A stretch of DNA of 64,000 nt from Paenibacillus sp. Root52 (GTDB taxonomy: Bacteria > Bacillota > Bacilli > Paenibacillales > Paenibacillaceae): NCBI RefSeq assembly GCF_001426865.1, contig NZ_LMFO01000012.1:435086-499085 (forward strand). Direction: 5' to 3'. Position numbers and translations under genes: made by a program. A model generated the notes under the pieces. That model searched no databases. It was not told where the DNA came from and saw only the letters and a list, made by a program, of their open reading frames with translations. This document shows positions 17,861 to 27,724 of this stretch, piece after piece (within the stretch, counting starts at the first letter, position 1; the number at the start of each line of letters is the position of its first letter).

Positions 17861-17945
17861 CGCCTTTATTCCCGGATTTTCACCTTTGAAAAAGTAAATT
17901 GAAAAATCCGGGAATAACAGCGATCGGAAGGTTGTTCTGTCAGCG
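17848..17945 (+). other. Conserved structured intergenic element, copy A
   Basis: Order of parts: AGAAGCG, AGCGCTCGCCTTT, a perfect 13-bp stem (ATTCCCGGATTTT at 17868-17880 with AAAATCCGGGAAT at 17903-17915), then AACAGCGATCGGAAG. A second copy lies at 40066-40160, with the same flanks but a different, still fully paired stem. A short outer helix CGCT/AGCG is possible. It lies between adhE and pflB, at the end of the tandem array and upstream of the pflB promoter. It could be RNA or DNA structure; function unknown. Confidence 0.7.
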
Positions 17946-18017
17946 GAGTGGCCAGTGTGAACCATCCCAGGGTTCAACATAACACAGCGCAGGTGGAGTG
18001 AGTAAGTTCACTGACTT

Positions 18018-18060
18018 TGTGATAAAAATCACAGATGATGAAATCGCCACGACGTATACT
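18018..18060 (+). promoter_or_regulatory. Fnr-activated pflB promoter (Fnr box 3 plus -10)
   Basis: A perfect Fnr box, TGTGATAAAAATCACA, is at 18018-18033 and a -10 TATACT at 18055-18060. The predicted start near 18067 puts the box centre at -41.5, the same class II geometry as at adhE. Confidence 0.87.
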
Positions 18061-18127
18061 GAAAATGTAAGAAAAACATTCATTCCGCGGTTCCGGTTCC
18101 CAAGTAGAGAGAACGTGTTCCGGTTTA

Positions 18128-18143
18128 TGTGAAACAATTCACA
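18128..18143. promoter_or_regulatory. Fnr box 4 (within the pflB leader)
   Basis: A perfect box, TGTGAAACAATTCACA, is centred about 68 bp downstream of the predicted start from box 3 and 83 bp before the pflB ATG. It could drive a second promoter (only a weak TGATAC follows at 18168) or damp the first one. Confidence 0.75.
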
Positions 18144-18225
18144 TTAATCGCGGCTCTGGACACACAATGATACGAAGACGCAGCATGTTATGTGTCCAGA
18201 AATCCAAATTAGTGGAGGGATTACG

Positions 18226-20484
18226 ATGTCGGTGATCGAAAAAGATGTCAAACAACAAACAGGCTGGAGAAACTTTACCAAAGGAACTTGGACTAAAACC
18301 GTTAATGTGAATGACTTTTTGGAACACAATTTGTCTCCTTATTATGGAGATGAAGCATTTCTCGAAGGTGCAACCCAGAATACAAAAGAATTGTGGGATA
18401 TCGTATCTGATCTGACCAAAAAAGAACGGGATAACGGTGGTGTCCTTGACGTAGACGTAAATACGCCTGCGACGATTACTTCTCACCAACCTGGTTATCT
18501 GGATCAATCCAAAGAACAAATTGTCGGCGTTCAGACCGATGCTCCATTCAAACGTTCCATTCAGCCATTCGGCGGAATTCGCATGATGATTGATGCATGT
18601 GAAGCATATGGCTTCGAAATGCCTCAAGGCGTCATTGATATATTCACAAATATTCGTAAAACACATAACCAAGGTGTATTCGACGCTTATACTTCTGACA
18701 TGCGTGCAGCGCGTAAAGCAGGGATCATTACAGGTTTACCAGATGCGTATGGTCGTGGCCGGATCATCGGGGACTACCGCCGGGTAGCATTGTACGGAGT
18801 GGACTTCCTGATTCGTAACAAAAAAGGCGAATTGAACGCCTTGGAAGTAGATGTTATCGATGAAGATGTTATCCGTCTGCGCGAAGAGTTGTCTGAACAG
18901 ATTCGTGCTCTGCAAGAACTGAAACAATTGGGCGAAATGCACGGTTTCGATATTTCCTTACCAGCAACAACAGCAAAAGAAGCGTTCCAATGGTTGTACT
19001 TCGGTTACCTCGCAGCGATCAAAGAGCAGAATGGTGCTGCAATGTCACTGGGACGTGTATCATCCTTCCTGGATATCTACATTGAACGTGATCTGCAAGA
19101 AGGTATTCTGACGGAAGAACAGGCTCAAGAGCTGGTTGACCATTTTGTTATGAAGCTGCGGATCGTGAAATTCTTGCGTACGCCGGACTATAACGAACTG
19201 TTCAGTGGAGACCCAACATGGGTGACTGAGTCCATCGGCGGTATGTCTGTAAATGGTGAGACACGTGTAACGAAAAACAGCTTCCGTTTCTTGCACACGC
19301 TGCATAACCTGGGACCTGCACCGGAACCAAACTTGACTGTACTCTGGTCTACTAAACTGCCGGAAGCATTCAAAGAATACTGCAGTAAAGTATCTATCGA
19401 AACGAGCTCGATCCAATATGAGAATGACGATCTGATGCGTCCGATCTATGGCGATGACTACGGTATTGCCTGCTGTGTATCTGCAATGAAGATCGGGAAA
19501 CAAATGCAATTCTTCGGAGCACGTGCGAACCTTGCAAAAGCTCTCTTGTATGCAATCAACGGTGGTCGTGACGAGAAGTCCGGAGCACAAGTAGGGCCTG
19601 AATTCCCTGCTATTACAAGCGAAGTGCTGGATTACAATGAAGTTATGAAACGCTTCAAACCGATGATGGAATGGCTGGCGAAGCTGTACATGAACACCCT
19701 TAACGTCATCCATTACATGCACGATAAATATAGCTACGAGCGGATCGAAATGGCATTGCATGACCGTGACATTGTTCGCACAATGGCTTGTGGTATTGCA
19801 GGTCTCTCCGTTGCAGCGGATTCACTCAGCGCAATCAAATATGCCAAAGTAAAACCGATTCGTAACGAACAAGGCATTGCCGTTGATTTTGAAATTGAAG
19901 GAGAATTCCCTTGTTACGGTAACAACGAAGACAGCGTAGATAGCATCGCTGTTGAACTGGTTGAGAGCTTCATGGGCATGATTCGTAAGCACAAAGCATA
20001 CCGCAACGCGGTACCAACGCAATCCGTACTGACCATCACTTCCAACGTAGTTTACGGTAAGAAAACAGGAACTACACCAGATGGCCGTAAAGCAGGCGAA
20101 CCATTTGCACCAGGTGCGAACCCAATGCATGGGCGTGATAAAAAAGGTGCACTGGCATCCCTTGGCTCTGTAGCCAAATTGCCTTATGAACACAGCCTTG
20201 ATGGTATCTCTAACACCTTCTCCATTGTGCCAAAAGCACTGGGTAAAGAGGAGAATACACGCAAATCTAATCTGACTGCGATGATGGACGGATACTTTGG
20301 TCAAAATGCCCATCACCTGAACGTCAACGTGTTTGATCGTCAGCAATTGATGGATGCGATGGAGCACCCGGAAAATTATCCACAGCTTACTGTACGGGTA
20401 TCCGGATATGCGGTTAACTTCATCAAGCTGACTCGTGAACAACAACTCGATGTCATAAACCGTACGTTCCATGGCTCCATGTAA
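18226..20484 (+). CDS. pflB: Pyruvate formate-lyase (formate C-acetyltransferase)
   Basis: A 752-residue glycyl-radical enzyme that cleaves pyruvate with CoA to acetyl-CoA and formate under anoxic conditions. The two active-site cysteines are in [16 protein letters not shown] (the E. coli enzyme has SPM where this has SAM). The glycyl radical site is RVSGYAV near the C-terminus. ATG at 18226 follows GTGGAGGG by a proper distance; the frame reaches 18190 without support. The activase pflA follows after 92 bases. Acetyl-CoA made here feeds adhE, and both genes share Fnr-box promoters, so they form one anaerobic regulon. Confidence 0.97.
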   Translation: MSVIEKDVKQQTGWRNFTKGTWTKTVNVNDFLEHNLSPYYGDEAFLEGATQNTKELWDIVSDLTKKERDNGGVLDVDVNTPATITSHQPGYLDQSKEQIVGVQTDAPFKRSIQPFGGIRMMIDACEAYGFEMPQGVIDIFTNIRKTHNQGVFDAYTSDMRAARKAGIITGLPDAYGRGRIIGDYRRVALYGVDFLIRNKKGELNALEVDVIDEDVIRLREELSEQIRALQELKQLGEMHGFDISLPATTAKEAFQWLYFGYLAAIKEQNGAAMSLGRVSSFLDIYIERDLQEGILTEEQAQELVDHFVMKLRIVKFLRTPDYNELFSGDPTWVTESIGGMSVNGETRVTKNSFRFLHTLHNLGPAPEPNLTVLWSTKLPEAFKEYCSKVSIETSSIQYENDDLMRPIYGDDYGIACCVSAMKIGKQMQFFGARANLAKALLYAINGGRDEKSGAQVGPEFPAITSEVLDYNEVMKRFKPMMEWLAKLYMNTLNVIHYMHDKYSYERIEMALHDRDIVRTMACGIAGLSVAADSLSAIKYAKVKPIRNEQGIAVDFEIEGEFPCYGNNEDSVDSIAVELVESFMGMIRKHKAYRNAVPTQSVLTITSNVVYGKKTGTTPDGRKAGEPFAPGANPMHGRDKKGALASLGSVAKLPYEHSLDGISNTFSIVPKALGKEENTRKSNLTAMMDGYFGQNAHHLNVNVFDRQQLMDAMEHPENYPQLTVRVSGYAVNFIKLTREQQLDVINRTFHGSM

Positions 20485-20576
20485 ACCAAGTATTACAGTG
20501 TGAAGACAAATCCAGTGGAACATCTGGTCATAAATTAAACGCACAGCGGATGCGGATATAGAAAGGAAGAGGCAGC

Positions 20577-21329
20577 ATGGTTAAAGGACATATTCATTCA
20601 CTCGAAACTTTCGGGACGGTTGACGGCCCAGGCATCCGCTTCGTGCTCTTTATGCAAGGATGTCTACTCAAGTGTCAGTATTGCCACAATCCCGATACAT
20701 GGGCACTGGACGGAGGCAAGGAAACGACCGTAGAGGAGGTATTGGCTGAGATCGAGCCTTACCTTTCCTATTATCGTAGTTCAGGGGGTGGACTCACCGT
20801 ATCCGGTGGAGAACCAACGCTCCAATCTCATTTTGTAGCCCAAGTGTTCAAGGAAGTCAAACGCCGCTGGGGACTTCACACCACGCTAGATAGTAATGGA
20901 TTCAACGAACCTGAGCGTATTCATGAACTACTGGATAACACAGACTTAGTGTTGCTCGACCTGAAGCACATCGATAATGAGAAACATATGAAGTTGACTG
21001 GAAAATCCAATGAAAGAACGCTGAAGACAGCTCAGTGGTTGTCTGAGCAAGGACGTAAAATGTGGATACGCCACGTATATGTGCCTGGCATTCACAATGA
21101 TGAAGAGGACTTACTTAACCTCGGAAGATTCATTGGTACATTAAATGGGGTCGAGAAGTTCGAAATTCTTCCCTATCACCAGATGGGGATCTACAAATGG
21201 GAAGCGCTTGGCAAGGTGTACCCGCTTGAAGGTGTTCCTTCTCCGAGTGAAGAAGAGGTTGAGCGCGCTTATCGATTGATCCAGCAAGGGAGAGAGGAAA
21301 CATCAGGGGCAGCTTGTTCAAGCCAATGA
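20577..21329 (+). CDS. pflA: Pyruvate formate-lyase activating enzyme (radical SAM)
   Basis: A 250-residue radical SAM enzyme that installs the glycyl radical on PflB using S-adenosylmethionine and a [4Fe-4S] cluster. The cluster motif CLLKCQYC (CxxxCxxC) is at about residues 29-36, preceded by TVDGPGIRFVLFMQG. The SAM-binding glycine motif VSGGEPTLQ follows near residue 80. The length is typical. A GGAAGAGG site precedes ATG. It is co-directional with pflB, probably in one transcript because no terminator separates them, and a strong terminator follows at 21341. Confidence 0.96.
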   Translation: MVKGHIHSLETFGTVDGPGIRFVLFMQGCLLKCQYCHNPDTWALDGGKETTVEEVLAEIEPYLSYYRSSGGGLTVSGGEPTLQSHFVAQVFKEVKRRWGLHTTLDSNGFNEPERIHELLDNTDLVLLDLKHIDNEKHMKLTGKSNERTLKTAQWLSEQGRKMWIRHVYVPGIHNDEEDLLNLGRFIGTLNGVEKFEILPYHQMGIYKWEALGKVYPLEGVPSPSEEEVERAYRLIQQGREETSGAACSSQ

Positions 21330-21340
21330 TGAATATACAG

Positions 21341-21382
21341 AAGCAGCCAAGGCGATGAAGAATCGCAAGGCTGCTTTTTTGT
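21341..21382 (+). terminator. Intrinsic terminator of pflBA
   Basis: AAGCAGCC pairs with GGCTGCTT, with an inner GGCGAT/ATCGC pairing, followed by TTTTTT. It lies 12 bases after the pflA stop. Confidence 0.85.
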
Positions 21383-21620
21383 TTGAATAGGTTGAAACCA
21401 AAACGTCTGTTCAAACGTTTATACCAGGTGTAAATGTTGATAGATCAGTAGTTTCATAGTATTGAAGAAATTCATGAGCTTGATTAAAGCCTTGTCCGTA
21501 AAGTTTTGGCGAGGTTTGTTCACATTATTCAAAGTTTACATTTCTATTAAAATATTTTTAGCAACTTTTCCCGTTTATAAGCGTCTAATAGTATGACTTT
21601 TTGAGGGGGATATTTATAAA

Positions 21621-21653
21621 ATGGGAGCAGAAGGAGCCAAAGACAAAGAATGA
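21621..21653 (+). CDS. Possible 10-codon upstream ORF overlapping the surface-protein start
   Basis: ATG at 21621 has GAGGGGGAT about nine bases upstream and encodes MGAEGAKDKE before a TGA that overlaps the next ATG as ATGA (21650-21653). The internal AAGGAG serves the downstream gene. The arrangement suggests translational coupling, but the peptide itself may have no role. Confidence 0.35.
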   Translation: MGAEGAKDKE

Positions 21654-23911
21654 ATCTGAAAAAGAACTTGTCCATACTTACCGCTTTAGCTGTTTTTCAA
21701 GCGTTTGCAGTACTTCCAGCTAGCGCACAATCAACTGACCAAAGTGAAACTACACCCGTAAATAAAGCCACAGTTAAATCCGTGGAGGTATTGAAAAAAG
21801 AACAAACGATTTCCGAATCGGATGTGAAATCCGGGGCAGAAACACAACCAACGCAGAATGATGCAACCGAAGAAGTAAGTCCTGAAACAACAGAACCTCC
21901 AGCGACGGATGTTACTCCTGTTGAGCCGGTAACGGAAACAGAAACGCCAGAAGCTGAAGCTGAAGAGGGAGAAACGCCTGCACCTGCACCGGTAGAAGTT
22001 GAACAGCCGTCCGCTGGCAACCAATCATTGCAAGGAAGCACAGGTGGTGACCTGACGCTGTACATGAACAGCAACAAAATGATGCAAGATGGCAAGACGT
22101 ACCTTGCAGGACAACCGATGGCTGTCAAAAATGGTGTATCTTATGTCGCAATCCGTGCTCTGGTAGATCGGGTTGGATACGATGTGAAATACGATAACAC
22201 AACGAAAGAAACCATTATTATTAGTGGTGAAGATGAACTTCGTTTTAAGACAAACAGCACGATCTATACCGTAAATGGTGAATCCAGATCCATGAAGGGT
22301 CCTGCTTATCAAGAGAAAAATACGTTTATGGTGCCTTTGACTTCCATTACACAGGCGCTCAACATTACTTATACAGTAAATCAATCTGCGAAGACTGTAG
22401 TATTGAACCTGAATACAAAGCCAGCAGCTAGCTTCACTGTTCAAAAAGAAATTTTTGCTGGTGATGTAGTGACATATACAACGAAATCCAGTTCTCCCAA
22501 AGGCCTTGCCATTGTGGACGAGCGCTGGACAGGCCGTCAAGAAATATTTGACCAACCAGGTACATACACGGTAACCTATGCGGTCCAAGATTCAAGCGGT
22601 CAATGGAGTGACCCATACTCGCTGACGATCAAGGTGGAGAAACCAAACCTTCCGCCAGTAGCGATGTTTACAACAGATAAAGAAGAGTACAAAATGGGTG
22701 AAAAAATCACCTATATTGACCAAAGCACGGATGACGAAAATGCAATTACCAAAACGGTATGGGACAATAATGCCCTTGCATTCTTTGTACCGGGACCAAA
22801 GACTGTAACGATTACCGTTACGGATAAACATGGTGCAAGCGATAGCTACACCAAGACGATTAGTATTACGGGCGAAACGCTTTACAGCTTGTCCGATTTC
22901 AACCAGTTGTTCACGCCAGTAGGTGACAAGTTTACCTTCAACGGTGGCGAAGTGCCTGCGATGGAGAAAGTTCCTTATACGTACACTGATGAGCCAAGCT
23001 TGTTGATTCGTAGTAACAGCCCAGAAACCGTAAATACGGAAGGGATTGTATACCAGGAATCTTCATTCGGACAGACACGTTTCATGATTCACCATGTAAA
23101 CAACACAGGTAAACGAGTGAAAATGTACGTTATCGCAACAAATAATAACCCGTATACAGCTGTATTCGAACAGCAAAACATGGGCTTTGCCGGACCTACA
23201 CCGTTTGCTACCGTAGCTGGTAAATTGTCCATTGATAAATGGTTCAAATCGATTCAAACTGGAGTCGATACGAAGAAAATGTATATTCTCCCTGGCGAAA
23301 GCAAGCTGATCTTGACTGAGCTTAATGCTATTCCAATGAAAGAAGGGCAAGTTATCTCCCTTTATTCGGATGCTTTCAGCGATTATACACTCGATTATAA
23401 CGTCATCATGATTGATGAAAATAAAGATCCTTTTGAAGCTTTAGCGACGCTGCCAGTTTTGGATCGTGACGGGGTTCATAACCGTGGAACGTATCCTAAC
23501 GCAACTCGTGTAATTACGTACGATCAGGAAGTAGGTTCGAAGCCTGCCCGTCTTCCACTCGGAGACAATTCAAGTGATCCAAACTTGGAAGGAACAGATC
23601 CAATGGCTCACACAATAGCTTCCAACGCAGGTAACTTTGGTGTTCTTTACAAAATCACACTCAATAACGTGGCTCCAAATACACTGATTTCATTTAACCC
23701 TCGTGGAGGTAAATACTCAGGTGTAGCGCTTGTTAATGGTCAAGTTGTACAACTGGCAAGTGACAGCAGATCTCTAAGTGCACCAAACGAGCAAGGTGTT
23801 CTCCATCGTACTGGTTCTTTCGGTGAGAGTGTAACGATTATCTTCTCGGCTGCACCAGGAAGTAATCTTCCTGTAAATCTTCTGTTCACACCACTTCCGC
23901 AAGAGAAGTAG
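21650..23911 (+). CDS. Secreted surface protein with copper-amine-oxidase-type stalk domain and PKD-like domains
   Basis: A 753-residue exported protein. A signal peptide covers residues 1-26 (cleavage after ASA). Residues 30-125 are a low-complexity Thr/Glu/Pro linker. A stalk domain (Cu_amine_oxidN1 type) follows at about 130-255, with VSYVAIRALVDRVGYDVKYD and FMVPLTSITQALNITYT. Two PKD/Ig-like repeats cover about 258-410 (PGTYTVTYAVQDSSGQWSD and PKTVTITVTDKHGASDSY). The C-terminal 340 residues are unrecognised. Stalk domains are common on Paenibacillus surface proteins and are not evidence of amine oxidase activity. The AAGGAG site is 13 bases from ATG. The gene stands alone between terminators; the 267 bases before it are AT-rich with no promoter I would name. 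Confidence 0.8.
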   Translation: MNLKKNLSILTALAVFQAFAVLPASAQSTDQSETTPVNKATVKSVEVLKKEQTISESDVKSGAETQPTQNDATEEVSPETTEPPATDVTPVEPVTETETPEAEAEEGETPAPAPVEVEQPSAGNQSLQGSTGGDLTLYMNSNKMMQDGKTYLAGQPMAVKNGVSYVAIRALVDRVGYDVKYDNTTKETIIISGEDELRFKTNSTIYTVNGESRSMKGPAYQEKNTFMVPLTSITQALNITYTVNQSAKTVVLNLNTKPAASFTVQKEIFAGDVVTYTTKSSSPKGLAIVDERWTGRQEIFDQPGTYTVTYAVQDSSGQWSDPYSLTIKVEKPNLPPVAMFTTDKEEYKMGEKITYIDQSTDDENAITKTVWDNNALAFFVPGPKTVTITVTDKHGASDSYTKTISITGETLYSLSDFNQLFTPVGDKFTFNGGEVPAMEKVPYTYTDEPSLLIRSNSPETVNTEGIVYQESSFGQTRFMIHHVNNTGKRVKMYVIATNNNPYTAVFEQQNMGFAGPTPFATVAGKLSIDKWFKSIQTGVDTKKMYILPGESKLILTELNAIPMKEGQVISLYSDAFSDYTLDYNVIMIDENKDPFEALATLPVLDRDGVHNRGTYPNATRVITYDQEVGSKPARLPLGDNSSDPNLEGTDPMAHTIASNAGNFGVLYKITLNNVAPNTLISFNPRGGKYSGVALVNGQVVQLASDSRSLSAPNEQGVLHRTGSFGESVTIIFSAAPGSNLPVNLLFTPLPQEK

Positions 23912-24000
23912 TTGAGCCGTAACATGCTACTGTTTCAGCAAAAGACGGTTTGGAGTGAAGCTTATATCATATATACCCTGTCACCCCAAAAGTCTATGAG

Positions 24001-24065
24001 AGGTTGTTCAAAAAGTCATCCCATCTTCTTGGTACTGAAAACCGACCTTTTTGAACACGCACTTT
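24001..24065 (+). repeat. Dispersed repeat with inverted ends, internally deleted copy
   Basis: It begins AGGTTGTTCAAAAAG and ends CCTTTTTGAACACGCACTT, matching both ends of the 152-bp copy at 3242-3393, including the shared block CATCCCATCTTCTTGGTACT (one base differs). About 85 bases of the middle are absent. It lies downstream of the surface-protein gene and before its terminator. Confidence 0.75.
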
Positions 24066-24094
24066 GAAGGATTAATTTCTTCTGAACCGTCGGG

Positions 24095-24123
24095 AAGGAC
24101 TCCATCCATGGAGTCCTTTTTTA
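24095..24123 (+). terminator. Intrinsic terminator after the surface-protein gene
   Basis: AAGGACTCCAT and ATGGAGTCCTT form a perfect 11-bp stem with a 2-base gap in sequence, followed by TTTTTT. Confidence 0.88.
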
Positions 24124-24162
24124 ATATAGACAGTGTGAAAAATAGGCGATTAAGGAGCCTCG

Positions 24163-24191
24163 TTGACTCTAAACTCAATTTAGGGCATTAT
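24163..24191 (+). promoter_or_regulatory. Candidate sigma-A promoter of zur-yidD
   Basis: TTGACT at 24163, a 17-base spacer and CATTAT at 24186, about 80 bases before the zur start. Confidence 0.45.
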
Positions 24192-24276
24192 GATAAGAGA
24201 GTTGTTGAATCTTTTTCATTTTGTTAGACTATTGAACAATCATTGCAGTGCTTGAATGACAGGAGGTGCTTAGGTA

Positions 24277-24741
24277 ATGCTGTCAACAGAACAGATTATT
24301 AATACGATGTCCTCGCAGGGACTTCGCATAACGGATCAGCGGAAGACATTGGCTCGTTTGTTTGCGGAATCTCCAGGGTATTTAACGCCTAAGGATGTTT
24401 ATGAATATATGGGAAAAACTTATAGTGGACTGAGCTTTGATACGGTGTATCGTAATCTTCGTGTCATGCAGGAGTTAGGCGTATTGGAGCAGGTCGTTTT
24501 TGAAGATGGTGTGAAGTTCAGAGCTTCTTGTAGTGAGGATCACCACCACCACCACATGATCTGTCTGAAATGTCAGAAGACATATCCAATCGTGTTCTGC
24601 CCAATGCAACTCGCAGACGCGCCCGAACAATTTCAGGTCGTGGATCATAAATTTGAAGTGTTCGGATATTGCAAAGACTGCGCTGAACATGCACCAGCCA
24701 AAGTTGCATCAGGACATCAACATTCCCACGGGAAACATTAA
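24277..24741 (+). CDS. zur: Zinc uptake regulator Zur (Fur family)
   Basis: A 154-residue Fur-family repressor. Its winged-helix N-terminal domain contains [18 protein letters not shown] and the recognition region [21 protein letters not shown]. The C-terminal dimerisation domain has the regulatory metal-site cluster [11 protein letters not shown] and a structural zinc site formed by CLKC with YCKDC. A HHHHHxICL stretch is characteristic of Bacillus Zur rather than Fur or PerR. The C-terminus is unusually His-rich (GHQHSHGKH). The start has AGGAGGTG upstream. A Zur-like operator precedes znuA 3 kb downstream, so the regulator and its likely target are linked. yidD begins 2 bases after the stop. 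Confidence 0.88.
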   Translation: MLSTEQIINTMSSQGLRITDQRKTLARLFAESPGYLTPKDVYEYMGKTYSGLSFDTVYRNLRVMQELGVLEQVVFEDGVKFRASCSEDHHHHHMICLKCQKTYPIVFCPMQLADAPEQFQVVDHKFEVFGYCKDCAEHAPAKVASGHQHSHGKH

Positions 24742-24743
24742 TA

Positions 24744-24995
24744 ATGAAAATATCTCGTCGAATTATGCAAGCTCCTATACGGGTCTATCGTAATTATATT
24801 TCTCCTCTGAAGCCGCCAAGCTGCCGCTTCTATCCAACGTGCTCAGCTTACGCAATGGAAGCAATTGAAGTACATGGGGCGTTGAAAGGCTCATTGCTTG
24901 CTGCGAAACGGATCGCTAAATGCCATCCTTTTCACCCAGGAGGAGTCGACTTAGTGCCACCTAAGACTGAGAAATCAATGGTGATTTCGGAGTAA
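24744..24995 (+). CDS. yidD: Membrane protein insertion efficiency factor YidD
   Basis: An 83-residue member of the YidD (DUF37, hemolysin-like alpha) family, which helps membrane protein insertion near the YidC insertase. The family core is [34 protein letters not shown], and its three cysteines include CRFYPTC and KCHPFHPGG. The amphipathic N-terminal helix binds the membrane. It starts 2 bases after zur with no separate promoter seen, so it is probably translationally coupled. That pairing is a chance or lineage-specific operon rather than a zinc function. Confidence 0.93.
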   Translation: MKISRRIMQAPIRVYRNYISPLKPPSCRFYPTCSAYAMEAIEVHGALKGSLLAAKRIAKCHPFHPGGVDLVPPKTEKSMVISE

Positions 24996-25057
24996 AGGTC
25001 TTGAGTGAAGAGGAATTTTCTTTCATCTGGGCAGGCTAGGTGAATGTCGCTATGAAC

Positions 25058-25098
25058 TTGACAAATAGGGCCGTGTTTCAGTATATTTTTCGTATAAT
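25058..25098 (+). promoter_or_regulatory. sigma-A promoter of metG leader
   Basis: TTGACA at 25058-25063 is followed after 18 bases by TATATT (25082-25087). A better -10 hexamer TATAAT at 25093-25098 lies further on but has no -35 at the right spacing. Confidence 0.65.
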
Positions 25099-25109
25099 GA
25101 TTTCCAGTG

Positions 25110-25372
25110 AAGGGATAAGTACAGACACACCCCCAGTGCAGAGAGCCGGATGAGCTGAGAACCGGTCTGGGAGGAGGATGGAAATGGTCCTGGAGGAACC
25201 TCTTTCGAGCGTACACACAGGGATTGAGACCCCGTTGTCGTAAGGCTGAGGCGTGATCCAGCGTTAATGGACGGTCGAAGGACCGACAGAGCCTGTGTTT
25301 TGCAAAAGATACAGGGAATTTGGGTGGTAACACGTGAGAACAACTCTCGTCCCATAGGGACGGGAGTTTTTT
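25110..25372 (+). ncRNA. T-box riboswitch leader of metG
   Basis: The T-box proper, TGGGTGGTAACACG, is at 25321-25334, followed by the terminator ACTCTCGTCCC / GGGACGGGAGT with a T-run at 25367-25372. Upstream is a long stem I region with paired blocks (AGCCGG with ACCGGT) and candidate AUG specifier triplets at 25178 or 25184, matching methionine. Uncharged tRNA-Met would stabilise the antiterminator and allow synthetase expression. The exact specifier cannot be fixed without folding the RNA. Confidence 0.9.
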
Positions 25373-25396
25373 GTGTTCTTTTTCAAGTTAAACTAA

Positions 25397-27448
<2,052 letters not shown>

Positions 27449-27523
27449 GAAGCTTTAACACCGAGACTCATATGTAACCGTTCAGTGGGACATATCGAAT
27501 CAATGGCAACATATGGCTACCCC

Positions 27524-27556
27524 AAGAGGTGACCCGATCATTCGGGTCATCTTCTT
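27524..27556 (+). terminator. Intrinsic terminator after metG
   Basis: AAGAGGTGACCCG pairs with CGGGTCATCTTCTT (one internal mismatch and a G-T pair) around a 6-base loop; TTT follows. The T-run is short. Confidence 0.7.
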
Positions 27557-27649
27557 TGCATATTCTGTAACTTCTGATCTGATCGTGAGAAAACAAGCAT
27601 ATATTGTTATGAACTCTGTATACCAGGTAAGAATGAATAGGAGAGATGC

Positions 27650-27678
27650 TTGACAATGAGAGACAGGTTCCCTATAAT
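27650..27678 (+). promoter_or_regulatory. Perfect sigma-A promoter of znuACB
   Basis: TTGACA (27650-27655), a 17-base spacer and TATAAT (27673-27678) are both exact consensus hexamers. Such a strong core promoter fits a tightly repressed metal-uptake operon. Confidence 0.92.
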
Positions 27679-27683
27679 TCTTT

Positions 27684-27698
27684 CAGTAATATTTACGA
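27684..27698. promoter_or_regulatory. Candidate Zur operator overlapping the znuA transcription start
   Basis: CAGTAAT-A-TTTACGA matches 11 of 14 positions of the Bacillus Zur box TCGTAAT-N-ATTACGA. It begins 6 bases after the -10 box, so bound Zur would block initiation at the promoter above. Confidence 0.72.
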
Positions 27699-27724
27699 TT
27701 AAGAGATACGGAGTGATTATAAAC

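Noticed and set aside
19060..20544. Long antisense open frames (233 and 240 codons) opposite pflB
   Set aside because: They mirror the codon bias of pflB, have no ribosome binding sites and no protein-like features.
21650..22450. Copper amine oxidase activity for the stalk protein
   Set aside because: Only the N-terminal stalk-type domain is present; the catalytic domain with its topaquinone tyrosine is absent.
24530..24560. CAC-repeat in zur as a cloning His-tag or repeat artefact
   Set aside because: The five-His run followed by an ICLxC motif is native to the Zur metal site and lies inside the conserved domain.
27650..27724. Upstream TTG as the znuA start
   Set aside because: The TTG is the first triplet of an exact TTGACA -35 box with TATAAT 17 bases on, so it lies upstream of the transcript.
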